Shown: positions 25,805 to 34,151 of the stretch, in pieces
How the letters are laid out: the number at the start of each line of letters is the position of its first letter
Numbering within the stretch: the first letter of the stretch is position 1
NCBI GenBank assembly: GCA_964448115.1
Contig: CAYUVA010000013.1
Span: 1-64,000, forward strand
DNA length: 64,000 bases
Source: CAYUVA01 sp964448115 [NCBI: uncultured bacterium]
GTDB lineage: Bacteria; CAYUVA01
Direction of reading: 5' to 3'
Notes under the pieces: model-generated
The model's input: only the letters and a program-made list of their open reading frames with translations
The model's database searches: none
Told to the model about the DNA's origin: nothing
Position numbers and translations under genes: made by a program

Positions 25805-26377
25805 ATGACACTGAAGGGAACAAAGACCGAGAAGAACCTTTTGACCGCATTCGCTGGCGAATCGCAAGCCAGAAATCGCTACACCTACGCTGCTGGAGTC
25901 GCCCGCAAGGAAGGCTTCGTGCAGATCGCCAAGATCTTCGAGGAAACCGCTGACCAGGAAAAGGAACATGCCAAGAGGCTATTTAAATTCCTTGAAGGCG
26001 GCGAGGTCGAGATACAAGCCGCATTCCCCGCTGGAGTTATCGGCAACACCGAGCAGAACCTCAAGGCTGCCGCCGAGGGTGAACACTACGAGTGGACCGA
26101 TATGTATCCATCATTCGCCAAGGTGGCTAAAGAAGAGGGCTTCCACGAGATCGCCTTCGTGTTCGAGGCTATCGCAATCGCGGAGAAACAGCACGAGAAG
26201 CGCTACCTGGCATTGATGGCAAATGTTAAAAATGGCACCGTCTTTAAGAAGCCGCAGCGAGTAACCTGGCGCTGCCAGAACTGCGGTTACATACACGAAG
26301 GAAACGAGGCGCCAGAGAAATGCCCTGCCTGCGCACACCCACAGGCGCATTTCGAGCTGCTCGCCGAGAACTGGTAG
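25805..26377 (+). CDS. rbr: rubrerythrin
   Basis: 190 aa. The N-terminal ferritin-like diiron domain has its glutamates in [24 protein letters not shown] and [17 protein letters not shown]-terminal rubredoxin-type domain has CQNCGY and [13 protein letters not shown]. It reduces hydrogen peroxide with electrons from rubredoxin or NADH:rubredoxin oxidoreductase and is a hallmark of anaerobes. It belongs to the co-directional oxygen-defence run. Confidence 0.95.
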   Translation: MTLKGTKTEKNLLTAFAGESQARNRYTYAAGVARKEGFVQIAKIFEETADQEKEHAKRLFKFLEGGEVEIQAAFPAGVIGNTEQNLKAAAEGEHYEWTDMYPSFAKVAKEEGFHEIAFVFEAIAIAEKQHEKRYLALMANVKNGTVFKKPQRVTWRCQNCGYIHEGNEAPEKCPACAHPQAHFELLAENW

Positions 26378-26452
26378 GAAAATACCTACTTACAATTAAC
26401 AACTAACACCGTTTCGACAGACAACGATAAACGGTAATTGAGAGCTGTACTG

Positions 26453-26896
26453 ATGGAAGGAAAAGAGTTGCAGCAGAGGCTGATCGAGAACATGAAGAAC
26501 TGGCAGAAGGTCGAACACGCTGCCATTGTGCAGACCGCTAAGATCATGGAGAAAACAGAATATCCACTGATCAAACTGGTCATGGAAGTGATACAACGCG
26601 ACTCGCAGATGCACTATAGGACGCAGGAGTTCATCGTTGACTCATTGCAGAAGGCATCAATCGCAATGAGTCCTGATGACCTGGTCGAGATCTGGGATCT
26701 GATCGAGGAGCACATCAAGATCGAGAAAAAGACCATCGAGCTGGCAAAGCAAGCGCTTAATGAGCTTTCAGGCAAGAAAATGGTGATCCAGCAGTACCTG
26801 CTCGAATACCTGCTAGCCGACGAGGAGAAGCACGACAAGCTCCTCGAAAAACTCGAAAAGATCAAAAGCGGAATGTATCCCTACAGCGGGTACTAA
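26453..26896 (+). CDS. ferritin-like four-helix protein
   Basis: About 147 aa starting at the ATG at 26453 (MEGKELQQR); a TTG 15 bases earlier is less likely. Four long helices carry possible iron ligands: NWQKVEHAAI (about 17-26), QRDSQMHYRTQEF, EEHIKIEKKTIE and ADEEKHDKLLEKL near the end. This is the pattern of the rubrerythrin/ferritin-like superfamily without a rubredoxin domain. Iron handling or peroxide reduction is inferred from fold and neighbours. Confidence 0.65.
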   Translation: MEGKELQQRLIENMKNWQKVEHAAIVQTAKIMEKTEYPLIKLVMEVIQRDSQMHYRTQEFIVDSLQKASIAMSPDDLVEIWDLIEEHIKIEKKTIELAKQALNELSGKKMVIQQYLLEYLLADEEKHDKLLEKLEKIKSGMYPYSGY

Positions 26897-26986
26897 GATC
26901 AACCGGGACGAGAGGTCATACATAAATCGCCTCTTGTCCGTATTCTCAAAATGTAAATCAACCCCCTTAAAGATAGGGAGCATATC

Positions 26987-27628
26987 ATGGAAGATAAATT
27001 CGTGCTGATCGGGGATCAGTTCCCCAAGATGACAGTAGAGACCACGGATGGGACAAAGACTTTGCCTGATGATCACAGCGGGAAATGGTTTATCCTGTTC
27101 TCACACCCGGCTGATTTCACGCCAGTCTGCACCACGGAGTTCGTCGCTTTTCAGCGCAGATTCAAACAGTTCAAGGAGCTTGGAGTCGATCTTATCGGAC
27201 TTTCAACCGACCAGGTCTTCTCACATATCAAGTGGCTGGATTGGATCGAAGATACCCTGGGAGAGGAGATCGAGTTCCCCGTTATAGCAGACCATAACGG
27301 CGCTGTAGCAAAAAAACTTGGACTGATCCACCCCGGCAAGGGAAGCACAACAGTTAGAGCCGTTTATATTGTTGACCCCAACAGTATCGTTCGTGCTATC
27401 CTTTACTACCCACAAGAACTGGGACGAAATATGGACGAGATCGTCCGAATGGTAAAGGGATTGCAGTTTGCTGATAACAATAAGGTCGCAATTCCAGCTG
27501 GCTGGCCTAACAACGAGCTGATCAAGGATGAGGTCATAATCCCGCCGGCTAAGGATAGAAAAACAGCAAAACAGAGAATGAAGCAGCATCAATGCTTCGA
27601 TTGGTGGTTCTGCCACAAGAAGATGTAG
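26987..27628 (+). CDS. peroxiredoxin (Prx6/AhpC-TSA class)
   Basis: 213 aa thiol peroxidase. The peroxidatic cysteine is in [13 protein letters not shown] (about residues 40-52), and the Prx6-type C-terminal arm has [16 protein letters not shown]. An extra C-terminal tail ends in [10 protein letters not shown], giving two cysteines (C204, C209 approximately) that could act as resolving residues. It removes hydrogen peroxide and organic peroxides in the cytoplasm. AGGGAG precedes the ATG. Confidence 0.92.
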   Translation: MEDKFVLIGDQFPKMTVETTDGTKTLPDDHSGKWFILFSHPADFTPVCTTEFVAFQRRFKQFKELGVDLIGLSTDQVFSHIKWLDWIEDTLGEEIEFPVIADHNGAVAKKLGLIHPGKGSTTVRAVYIVDPNSIVRAILYYPQELGRNMDEIVRMVKGLQFADNNKVAIPAGWPNNELIKDEVIIPPAKDRKTAKQRMKQHQCFDWWFCHKKM

Positions 27629-27666
27629 ATGAACAGAATGATTCAAATGCAAGGAGAACAAGGGAT

Positions 27667-28182
27667 ATGATTAGCGAAAAGATACAACAGGCTTTCAATG
27701 ACCAGGTGAATGCAGAGCTTTTTTCTGCATACCTATACCTGTCCATGCACCATTACTTCCAGGCTGAGGGCTTACCCGGCTTTGCCAACTGGATGTATGT
27801 GCAGACCCTCGAGGAGATGACCCATGCACAGAAGTTCTTCGACTTTGTCAATGAACGCAACGGCAGGGTGATCCTGAAAGCAATCGAGACGCCACAGTCC
27901 GAATGGGAATCACCGCTCGATGCCTTCAAGGACGCCCTGAAACACGAGGAGTACATCACCGGGCAGATCAATGACCTGTTGAAGCTATCCAGGGATGAAA
28001 ATGACTACGCTGCCGAGTCGTTCCTCAAGTGGTTCATCGATGAGCAGGTCGAGGAAGAGGCTTCGGTTCAGGAGATCATCGACAAACTCAAGCTTATGGC
28101 TGAGTCCGGGCACGGGCTTTACATCATCGACCGCGAGCTTGCCCAGAGGACCTTTGTGCCACCAGCAGCCGAAGGACAATAG
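27667..28182 (+). CDS. ftnA: ferritin
   Basis: 171 aa from the ATG at 27667, which has AAGGAG nine bases upstream; an upstream in-frame ATG at 27592 would overlap the peroxiredoxin end and add 25 unrelated residues. Ferroxidase ligands are visible: QVNAELFSAYLYLSM (about 11-25), EEMTHAQKFFDF (about 49-60) and EQVEEEASVQEI (about 126-137). Stores iron as ferrihydrite in a 24-mer, limiting Fenton chemistry. Confidence 0.93.
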   Translation: MISEKIQQAFNDQVNAELFSAYLYLSMHHYFQAEGLPGFANWMYVQTLEEMTHAQKFFDFVNERNGRVILKAIETPQSEWESPLDAFKDALKHEEYITGQINDLLKLSRDENDYAAESFLKWFIDEQVEEEASVQEIIDKLKLMAESGHGLYIIDRELAQRTFVPPAAEGQ

Positions 28183-28207
28183 ACCAAACCTAAAATAAGG
28201 GCGGAAT

Positions 28208-29551
28208 ATGGAAGCTGCGGTTATACTTGCCCGTATAAAGTTCGCCTTTACAATAGGGTTCCACTTCATCTTTCCCGCCATTACCATCGGCATGGCCTGG
28301 ATCATCCTGTACATGATAACCAGGTATTGGCGGGGAGGAGAAGAACTCTACGGGCAAATGGCGCGCTTCTGGGTCAAGATCTTCGGAGTTACATTTGCAA
28401 TGGGGGTTGCCACCGGCATCACCATGGAGTTCCAGTTCGGGATGAACTGGTCTGAGTATTCGAGATTCGTCGGGGATATCTTCGGCGCTCCGCTGGCTGC
28501 CGAGGGCATCTTTTCATTTTTCCTGGAGTCAACATTTCTGGGGATTTTGCTCTTTGGCTGGAAACGATTCTCCAAGAAAACTCTCTGGTTAGCATCGCTA
28601 ATGGTTGCGGTCGGTGCTACGCTTTCAGCATTCTGGATCCTGGCGGCAAACTCCTGGCAGCAAACCCCTGCTGGATATCACATAGTCAACAGCAGGGCGG
28701 AGCTGACCAGCTTCCTACAGGCGGTGTTCAATCCTTCGACCATTCCGCGTTTTTTTCACACGGTTGTAGGGGCGATGATTACCGGCGCATTCTTTATGAT
28801 GGGAATGAGCGCCTGGTATCTGATCCGGGGAAAACACAAGGAATTAGCTGCCCGATCCTTAAAGATAACACTAACTGTCGCATTTTTCTTCTCAATACTA
28901 CAGCTCTTCACCGGGCATTTGCACGGCGTCCAGGTGGCTCGCACGCAGCCGGAGAAGCTCGCAGTGCTCGAAGGGCACTTCGAGACGCATCGAAGAGCGC
29001 CGGCACTTCTATTCGGAATTCCATCACGCAGCGCTGAGAAGGTTTATCTGCCCATAAAGATACCGGGGCTACTCAGTGTATTCGCCTATGGCGATGCGAA
29101 TGCGGTGGTCGCAGGCTTGAAGGACTACCCCAAAGAAGACTGGCCGCCATTCGTTCTGACCTTCTATCCGTTCCATATAATGGTCGCCCTCGGTGGGATT
29201 ATGCTTCTATTCACCGCTTTTGGCATGTATCTGCTGATTAAAGAGAGACTCTATGATCATAAGAAGTTCCTCAAGTGGGCGCTATATGCCATACCGCTGC
29301 CCCATATAGCCAATCAACTAGGTTGGATGTCAGCCGAAGTGGGCAGGCAGCCCTGGGCGGTCTATCACCTGCTTCGCACCAAGGATGCGGTATCCATCTC
29401 GGTGCCGGCATTTCAGATATTCCTCGCCCTCGTATTTCTGGTCATAGTATATGCCATCCTGTTCTTGATCTGGGTTTATGTGCTAAGGTTGCTGCTGGAA
29501 AGGGGACCTGGTGATAGCAAACTAAACGCTGAAGCGGAGGGCAGCGGATGA
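28208..29551 (+). CDS. cydA: cytochrome bd quinol oxidase subunit I
   Basis: 447 aa inner-membrane heme b/d subunit that oxidises quinol and reduces O2 to water. Conserved segments: GFHFIFPAITIGMAW with the heme b595 histidine (about 17-31), TGITMEFQFGMNW with heme-ligating glutamates (about 71-83), and EVGRQPWAVYHLLRT (about 376-390). The region between spans 6 and 7 is short, as in the short-Q-loop class. The stop overlaps the cydB start by four bases. Confidence 0.95.
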   Translation: MEAAVILARIKFAFTIGFHFIFPAITIGMAWIILYMITRYWRGGEELYGQMARFWVKIFGVTFAMGVATGITMEFQFGMNWSEYSRFVGDIFGAPLAAEGIFSFFLESTFLGILLFGWKRFSKKTLWLASLMVAVGATLSAFWILAANSWQQTPAGYHIVNSRAELTSFLQAVFNPSTIPRFFHTVVGAMITGAFFMMGMSAWYLIRGKHKELAARSLKITLTVAFFFSILQLFTGHLHGVQVARTQPEKLAVLEGHFETHRRAPALLFGIPSRSAEKVYLPIKIPGLLSVFAYGDANAVVAGLKDYPKEDWPPFVLTFYPFHIMVALGGIMLLFTAFGMYLLIKERLYDHKKFLKWALYAIPLPHIANQLGWMSAEVGRQPWAVYHLLRTKDAVSISVPAFQIFLALVFLVIVYAILFLIWVYVLRLLLERGPGDSKLNAEAEGSG

Positions 29552-30564
29552 CATTCCTGCAGGTTATATGGTTTATACTTATAGGCGTTCTGCTGACCGG
29601 TTATGCGATCCTCGATGGCTTCGACCTCGGCGTCGGGATTTGGCATCTGTTCAGCAAGAAAGAAAAAGATCGTCAGCGGATGCTGGCAGCCATAGCCCCG
29701 GTCTGGGACGGCAACGAGGTTTGGCTTCTGACCGCTGGCGGAGCGCTATTCGCAGCCTTTCCGCATGTTTACGCCACCGCCTTCAGCAGCCTGTACCTGG
29801 CGCTGATGCTAGTGTTGATTGGGCTTATATTCCGCGCGGTAGCCATCGAGGTGCGCAGCAAGGATGAGAATCCGAGGTGGAAAAGCGCCTGGGACAAGGT
29901 CTTTGCCATCGCCAGCATGGTACCAGCTTTCCTATTCGGGGTGGCGATTGGCAATATGCTGCGCGGGATACCGCTTGATGAGAGGATGAACTTCACGGGG
30001 AGCTTTTTCTCGCTGCTCAATCCTTATGCGCTGCTTATTGGCTTGCTAGGCTTCATTGCCTTTGCTCATCACGGCGCGCTTTACCTGATCCTGAAGGTGG
30101 ATGGAGAGCTTGGACAGCAGGCGATAAGGTGGGCAAAAAGCTCCTGGATAGCGCTTTTAGGCATGTATCTGCTAGTATCGGCTGTAACCTTGACCACGCA
30201 GGATGCCATTGTAAAGGCTGCTGCCGAGCGTGAGTTTATTGGCTTTTTCCCGGTGATCACATTGCTTGCGATGCTGGGCGTGCGCTATTATGTAAGGCGA
30301 GACGATTACAGCAAGGGCTTTATTGCATCGGCTCTGACCATTGCAGGCATGATGGGCATAGTGGGAGTTACTCTATTTCCGAGGCTGGTGCCGGCATCGA
30401 ACGATCCATCATTGAGTTTGACTATTTATAATGCCTCATCCTCGTGGATGACCTTGCTGGTGATGCTTATTATGGTGATAATCGGCATGCCGATAGTGAT
30501 AGGCTACACGCTCTGGGTTTACAATCAATTCAGCGGGAAGGTGGATGAGGAGGGGGGATATTGA
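29548..30564 (+). CDS. cydB: cytochrome bd quinol oxidase subunit II
   Basis: 338 aa, about eight membrane spans, with GYAILDGFDLGVGIW (about 18-32) and PVWDGNEVWLLTAGGALFAAFPHVYA (about 51-76) characteristic of CydB. It completes the terminal oxidase with cydA. With rubrerythrin, peroxiredoxin and ferritins upstream, the likely task is oxygen scavenging by an otherwise anaerobic cell. No cydX or cydCD is visible nearby. Confidence 0.95.
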   Translation: MTFLQVIWFILIGVLLTGYAILDGFDLGVGIWHLFSKKEKDRQRMLAAIAPVWDGNEVWLLTAGGALFAAFPHVYATAFSSLYLALMLVLIGLIFRAVAIEVRSKDENPRWKSAWDKVFAIASMVPAFLFGVAIGNMLRGIPLDERMNFTGSFFSLLNPYALLIGLLGFIAFAHHGALYLILKVDGELGQQAIRWAKSSWIALLGMYLLVSAVTLTTQDAIVKAAAEREFIGFFPVITLLAMLGVRYYVRRDDYSKGFIASALTIAGMMGIVGVTLFPRLVPASNDPSLSLTIYNASSSWMTLLVMLIMVIIGMPIVIGYTLWVYNQFSGKVDEEGGY

Positions 30565-30574
30565 AAAATGCAAT

Positions 30575-31437
30575 CTACTTTATTGTTAATTTAAATATGT
30601 CCTTGAAATCTTTATCTCTAATAGTTCTTATTGTGTCAAGATATTTTGAGAAATATACACCATTTATTTTTGTTTCTTGTGTTTGCTTTAGATGGTTTCC
30701 AGCAATTTGCACATAAGATTCATCTAATTCAATACCGATATACTTGCGGAGCCAAGTCGCTTTGCAGCTATCGCAGTCGTGCCAGTGCCCACAAATGGAT
30801 CAAGGACAATATCTGATACATCTGTGCACATAAGAATCAACCTCTCTAGTAATGGCAATGGTAGCTGGCAGGGATGAGCGTCCCTGCGTTTCTTATGTCT
30901 TATTCGATGTATATCAGTCCAAACATCTGAGAGTAAAGGTCCGAAATCATGGGCAAGATCCTTTTTCCCGCCATAATCCTTGAGAAACTCCTTGCAGAGT
31001 CTGCAACGCGGGTGAGGATATCTTATATCGTAAAACTTAAAATCCTTTAGTGATTTTGTGTAGTAGATTATTCCATAATGATTTGGTAATAACGTTTTTC
31101 CTAAGGGTGCACCACCTGAGTCCCATGATATCCAATGGCGAAAATAAGCTATTTTATTCAAATACGCAGCATAGTAGATTAACCATCGTGGAATATTATG
31201 TACAAAAATCGACCCGGTAGGTTTTGTAATTCTGACCATCTCGTCAAGCCAATTATAACACCATTCCAAATACTCATCTTTTTCTTTTTTATCTAAGTAA
31301 TTATTATATTTTTTCTTTAGATTAAAAGGAGGATCAGCAAAAGTCATATCAACAGAATCATCTGGTATTTCTTTCATAATATTCAAGCTATCACCTTGTA
31401 TTATTTTATTTTCGTATTTTTTAATAATTTCATTCAT
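30575..31437 (-). pseudogene. site-specific DNA methyltransferase, frameshifted near its C-terminus
   Basis: The uninterrupted frame 30724-31437 gives 237 aa with motif IV FADPPFNL (about residues 33-40) before motif I DPFVGTGTTAIAAKRLG (about 211-227), the beta-class order of N6-adenine or N4-cytosine methylases. After AAKRLG the frame runs into a premature stop, but another frame continues as RKYIGIELDESYVQIAG... to a stop at 30575-30577, exactly the expected end of such enzymes. A single indel near 30745-30760 explains it. Either the gene is recently inactivated or the base is a sequencing error. It is AT-rich relative to neighbours, and no restriction gene is identifiable beside it. Confidence 0.8.
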
Positions 31438-31483
31438 ACTATTTATTCTATTTCAAGTGATCTGATTAATTTTTTAAAGCGAT

Positions 31484-31672
31484 TTATTTCTTCGTTATGA
31501 AATGCTCTTTCTTTAACCCATCATTAAAAATTTTATTTTTTAAGACCAATAAAGTATCTTTTATTGAAGAGATATGCCCCTCATAGCTCTCTTCAAAATC
31601 AGGATCATAAAAATAAAAAGTATTTTTTTTGATTACTATGTTGTATTTTTCATCATCTGTTAGTTTCTTCAT
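31484..31672 (-). CDS. hypothetical small protein
   Basis: 62 aa (MKKLTDDEKYNIVIKK...), lysine-rich and AT-rich, 46 bp upstream of the methyltransferase on the same strand. Not recognised. It could be a control protein of the modification locus or a remnant of a longer gene. Confidence 0.35.
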   Translation of the reverse strand: MKKLTDDEKYNIVIKKNTFYFYDPDFEESYEGHISSIKDTLLVLKNKIFNDGLKKEHFITKK

Positions 31673-31826
31673 GTGTATTACTTCGCCTTCCTGAAAAAAA
31701 GGATAATTTCTTCTTCCAAATCAATATGATAGCTCCATACTGTCATGAAATACATCCACTAACATCGTTTATACAAATACTTGCTTTAATTACACTCTCT
31801 TCCAATGTCAATCCACGATTGCATAT

Positions 31827-32012
31827 TTAATGCAATGAAGTTGATCTATACTTTTCGATTTGAGCGCCGTCGAGTAATAATTGCTCCAAGTAACACCTGA
31901 TGGCATTCTTTGCCATTTCCCCGGCTCCCTGTAGAACTCTTTCTTCAGTTACAGGGTGCCACAGCCATTTATCGACCGGGGCATCATTGTAATGAATTAC
32001 AAGATGATTGAA
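31827..32012 (-). pseudogene. possible gene fragment with HicB-like C-terminal pattern
   Basis: A 61-codon open frame after an in-frame TGA, ending at TAA 31827-31829, without a plausible start. The end reads EMAKNAIRCYLEQLLLDGAQIE, cf. the HicB antitoxin pattern EA..NA.EAI..YLE.L..DG..I. The upstream half does not fit HicB. Weak call. Confidence 0.25.
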
Positions 32013-32019
32013 TCACGCC

Positions 32020-32049
32020 TTGTCAATGGCTGGTGCATGGGCATATAAT
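32020..32049 (+). promoter_or_regulatory. predicted sigma70 promoter of maf
   Basis: TTGTCA (32020-32025), 18-bp spacer, TATAAT (32044-32049). The expected transcription start (~32056) coincides with the maf ATG at 32057, so the mRNA would be leaderless or nearly so. Confidence 0.6.
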
Positions 32050-32056
32050 AAACTTG

Positions 32057-32668
32057 ATGCGCCAAGATAAATCAATACCGATCATCCTCGCCTCCACATC
32101 GCCACGCCGTAAAGCCATCCTTGAAAACCTCAAGATCCCCTTTCTGGTCATGGCTCCTGGTTATGTGGAAGGCTGGCAGCCTACCGTCAATTCACCGAAG
32201 GATACGATAATAGAAGCCCTGGCAAAGGCGCATTCAGTTGCACAAAAAGTGCCTGGTACTTTTGTGATCGCTGCTGATACGGTTGTTTTTCATGGCAACA
32301 GACCTCTGGGGAAGCCCAAGGATCGCCAACAGGCGCAGGATTGGCTCAAGCTGCTCTCCGATAGTTGGCACCAGGTGGTAACCGCGGTTGCCCTGGTCAA
32401 CATGAGGCTCGACTATAAAAAAGCACTGACCGCCACCACAGCGGTTCGCTTCAGAAAGCTCAGCGGTGAGCAGATCGACAGATACCTGGACACAGGGGAG
32501 TACCTCGACAAGGCAGGTGCCTATGGGATTCAAGGCATGGGAGGGCTTCTGGTCAGGGAGATCAGGGGCGATTACTTCAATGTGGTTGGCTTGCCACTTT
32601 ACATTCTAGTGCGCCTATTCGAGGATGCCGGCATCGACTTACTAACGCTTGCCTACCCATCCCGTTAA
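32057..32668 (+). CDS. maf: Maf-family nucleoside triphosphate pyrophosphatase
   Basis: 203 aa from the ATG at 32057. It hydrolyses non-canonical or excess NTPs (dTTP/UTP class) to NMP. Motifs: LASTSPRRKAILENL (about 10-24), the ADTVVFHGNRPLGKPKD segment (about 73-89) and the C-terminal YGIQGMGGLLVREIRGDYFNVVGLPL. The track-style upstream GTG would add eight residues and lies inside the -10 region, so it is rejected as the start. Confidence 0.9.
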   Translation: MRQDKSIPIILASTSPRRKAILENLKIPFLVMAPGYVEGWQPTVNSPKDTIIEALAKAHSVAQKVPGTFVIAADTVVFHGNRPLGKPKDRQQAQDWLKLLSDSWHQVVTAVALVNMRLDYKKALTATTAVRFRKLSGEQIDRYLDTGEYLDKAGAYGIQGMGGLLVREIRGDYFNVVGLPLYILVRLFEDAGIDLLTLAYPSR

Positions 32669-32730
32669 CAAGTGCTTTTGTGAGTAATTCACCTATCATA
32701 AATATGGATAGGCTTCGTTGGTCTTGATGG

Positions 32731-32759
32731 TTTACAATTGCACGAATAGATCGTATAAT
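32731..32759 (+). promoter_or_regulatory. predicted sigma70 promoter of the secreted protein/metalloprotease operon
   Basis: TTTACA (32731-32736), 17-bp spacer, TATAAT (32754-32759), with AGGAGG just before the ATG at 32815. Confidence 0.65.
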
Positions 32760-32814
32760 CTTTTTAACCAATTGAAAGGGGTCTATCAATGTATAACTCA
32801 CAGGAGGAAATGGA

Positions 32815-33309
32815 ATGAGGTCCAGTAGTTCCACCCACCGACGGCTAGGATTAGCCATCCCGCTGGCACTTATCATCATAGCGACACTTGCCACCGCTTC
32901 ATGGGCGTTATCCGCAAAGGTAAGCGACCAGTGGCTCGTGCAACATTCAAGGCTAATCATCATCGGAAAGGTTACCCGGCAGTGGTTTGGCGATTGTCCC
33001 AACGGACATATATGCACCTACTCGAAGGTTAGCGTCCAATCTACCCTCAAGGGAGATACGCCTAACAGCGAGCTAACAGTCTGGTATTTCGGCGGCATCA
33101 AGGGAGATATCGGCTTAGCTGTGGAAGATATGCCTAAGCTAAGCACCGGCGAAACCGTACTGCTGTTCCTCAGCCCCAAGGGTGAGGGCTACTGGATAAA
33201 TGGAGCCTTCCAGGGCAAGCTGACCATCAAGGATGACATGGTTCTCGAAAGGGGCATCCCCCTGGTCGAATTCATTGAGAACATCTACCGCATAATCGAT
33301 AACAACTAG
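32815..33309 (+). CDS. secreted protein, partner of the downstream metalloprotease
   Basis: 164 aa with a signal peptide (about 1-33, cleavage after ASWALSA). The mature part starts at the VSDQWLVQHSRLIIIGKV stretch and has two cysteines (C61, C67) and beta-rich segments ending in a TGETVLLFLSP strand. The order (exported beta-barrel-like domain of ~110 residues with 'GKV...V.V...LKG' pattern) recalls the netrin/TIMP-like OB fold; I cannot verify this. It lies nine bases upstream of a metalloprotease gene, behind one promoter, so an inhibitor, chaperone or substrate role is possible. Confidence 0.6.
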   Translation: MRSSSSTHRRLGLAIPLALIIIATLATASWALSAKVSDQWLVQHSRLIIIGKVTRQWFGDCPNGHICTYSKVSVQSTLKGDTPNSELTVWYFGGIKGDIGLAVEDMPKLSTGETVLLFLSPKGEGYWINGAFQGKLTIKDDMVLERGIPLVEFIENIYRIIDNN

Positions 33310-33318
33310 GGAGGTTGG

Positions 33319-34131
33319 ATGATGATTAACCACAAACATGTTCTTTTTACGGTTTTTATTCTGCTTGTCGCCTCGGCAACCTCATACGGGTATATCGACT
33401 ATGTCTGGGAGTCAGTTCGCAACGCCATGTACGATGATGATCGCTGTGGCTATGAAAGCCCTCATCTTTATTGGGAAGCTGGCGGTATGACTTATTTAAT
33501 AGATATCGATGGCACTCCCGATGATGCTGGCGAGCATGCAGCAATATCCAGCGCCGGTGCCACCTGGAACGATGTCGATTACTGTACATTCACCTTCACC
33601 AATGGTGGAAGCCTTAACTTCGATACTGTAGATTTTGGAGTCAACGACGGGCAGAACATCATGATATGGTTCGAGTCCGACTGGCCTTATGATCCCTCTG
33701 TCATAGCAGTAAACTACCACTATTACACCATATCTAACGGTAGGCTACTCGATGCTGATATAGCCTTCAACGGCGAGGATTATAACTGGACGGTTGGGGA
33801 TATCCTATATAAATGGGTCGATGTAGAGACGGTTGCACTGCACGAGATGGGGCACTCGTTGACCCTGGGGGATATCTACAATTCACCGCATTCAGGTTGG
33901 GCTTTATGCATGGGGGGAGGCAATGGTGAGCAGACGATGTACGGCGTACTCGATGTTAGCGGATATACGGTTATAGATACCACCCTGGCAACTGGAGATA
34001 TGAGGGGCATCAGATACATCTACCCAGAGCCGATTCCGAGCCTTCAAACCTGGGGAATTATAGTTCTGGCGCTGTTGTTAGGTGGCATTTTGCTGCTAAA
34101 AACGCACCGACCCTCATGTCGAATTGATTAA
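33319..34131 (+). CDS. matrixin/snapalysin-like metalloprotease with IPTL-CTERM sorting tail
   Basis: 270 aa: signal peptide (1-24), zinc site HEMGH (175-179) with D185 at the position where matrixins have the third histidine, as in snapalysins (HExxHxxxxxD), and a likely Met-turn at MYG (207-209). The C-terminus has the IPTL-CTERM tripartite form: IPSLQTWG (239-246), a ~16-residue hydrophobic span, and a basic end (KTHR). Such tails are processed by exosortase-type transpeptidases, implying that the genome encodes one; none is in this window. Probable surface-anchored or exported protease. Confidence 0.75.
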   Translation: MMINHKHVLFTVFILLVASATSYGYIDYVWESVRNAMYDDDRCGYESPHLYWEAGGMTYLIDIDGTPDDAGEHAAISSAGATWNDVDYCTFTFTNGGSLNFDTVDFGVNDGQNIMIWFESDWPYDPSVIAVNYHYYTISNGRLLDADIAFNGEDYNWTVGDILYKWVDVETVALHEMGHSLTLGDIYNSPHSGWALCMGGGNGEQTMYGVLDVSGYTVIDTTLATGDMRGIRYIYPEPIPSLQTWGIIVLALLLGGILLLKTHRPSCRID

Positions 34132-34151
34132 GGAACAGACAAGATTGCAGG

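Larger units (their letters stand above)
31438..32056. other. AT-rich region with small ORFs
   Basis: Holds the 62-codon ORF (31484-31672), a possible gene fragment (31827-32012) and the maf promoter. Nothing else recognisable. Base composition is visibly more AT-rich than the flanking cydB and maf genes, consistent with horizontally acquired DNA around the methyltransferase. Confidence 0.45.

Noticed and set aside
27592-27666. upstream in-frame start for the ferritin gene
   Set aside because: Would overlap the peroxiredoxin gene and add 25 residues foreign to ferritin; the ATG at 27667 has AAGGAG.
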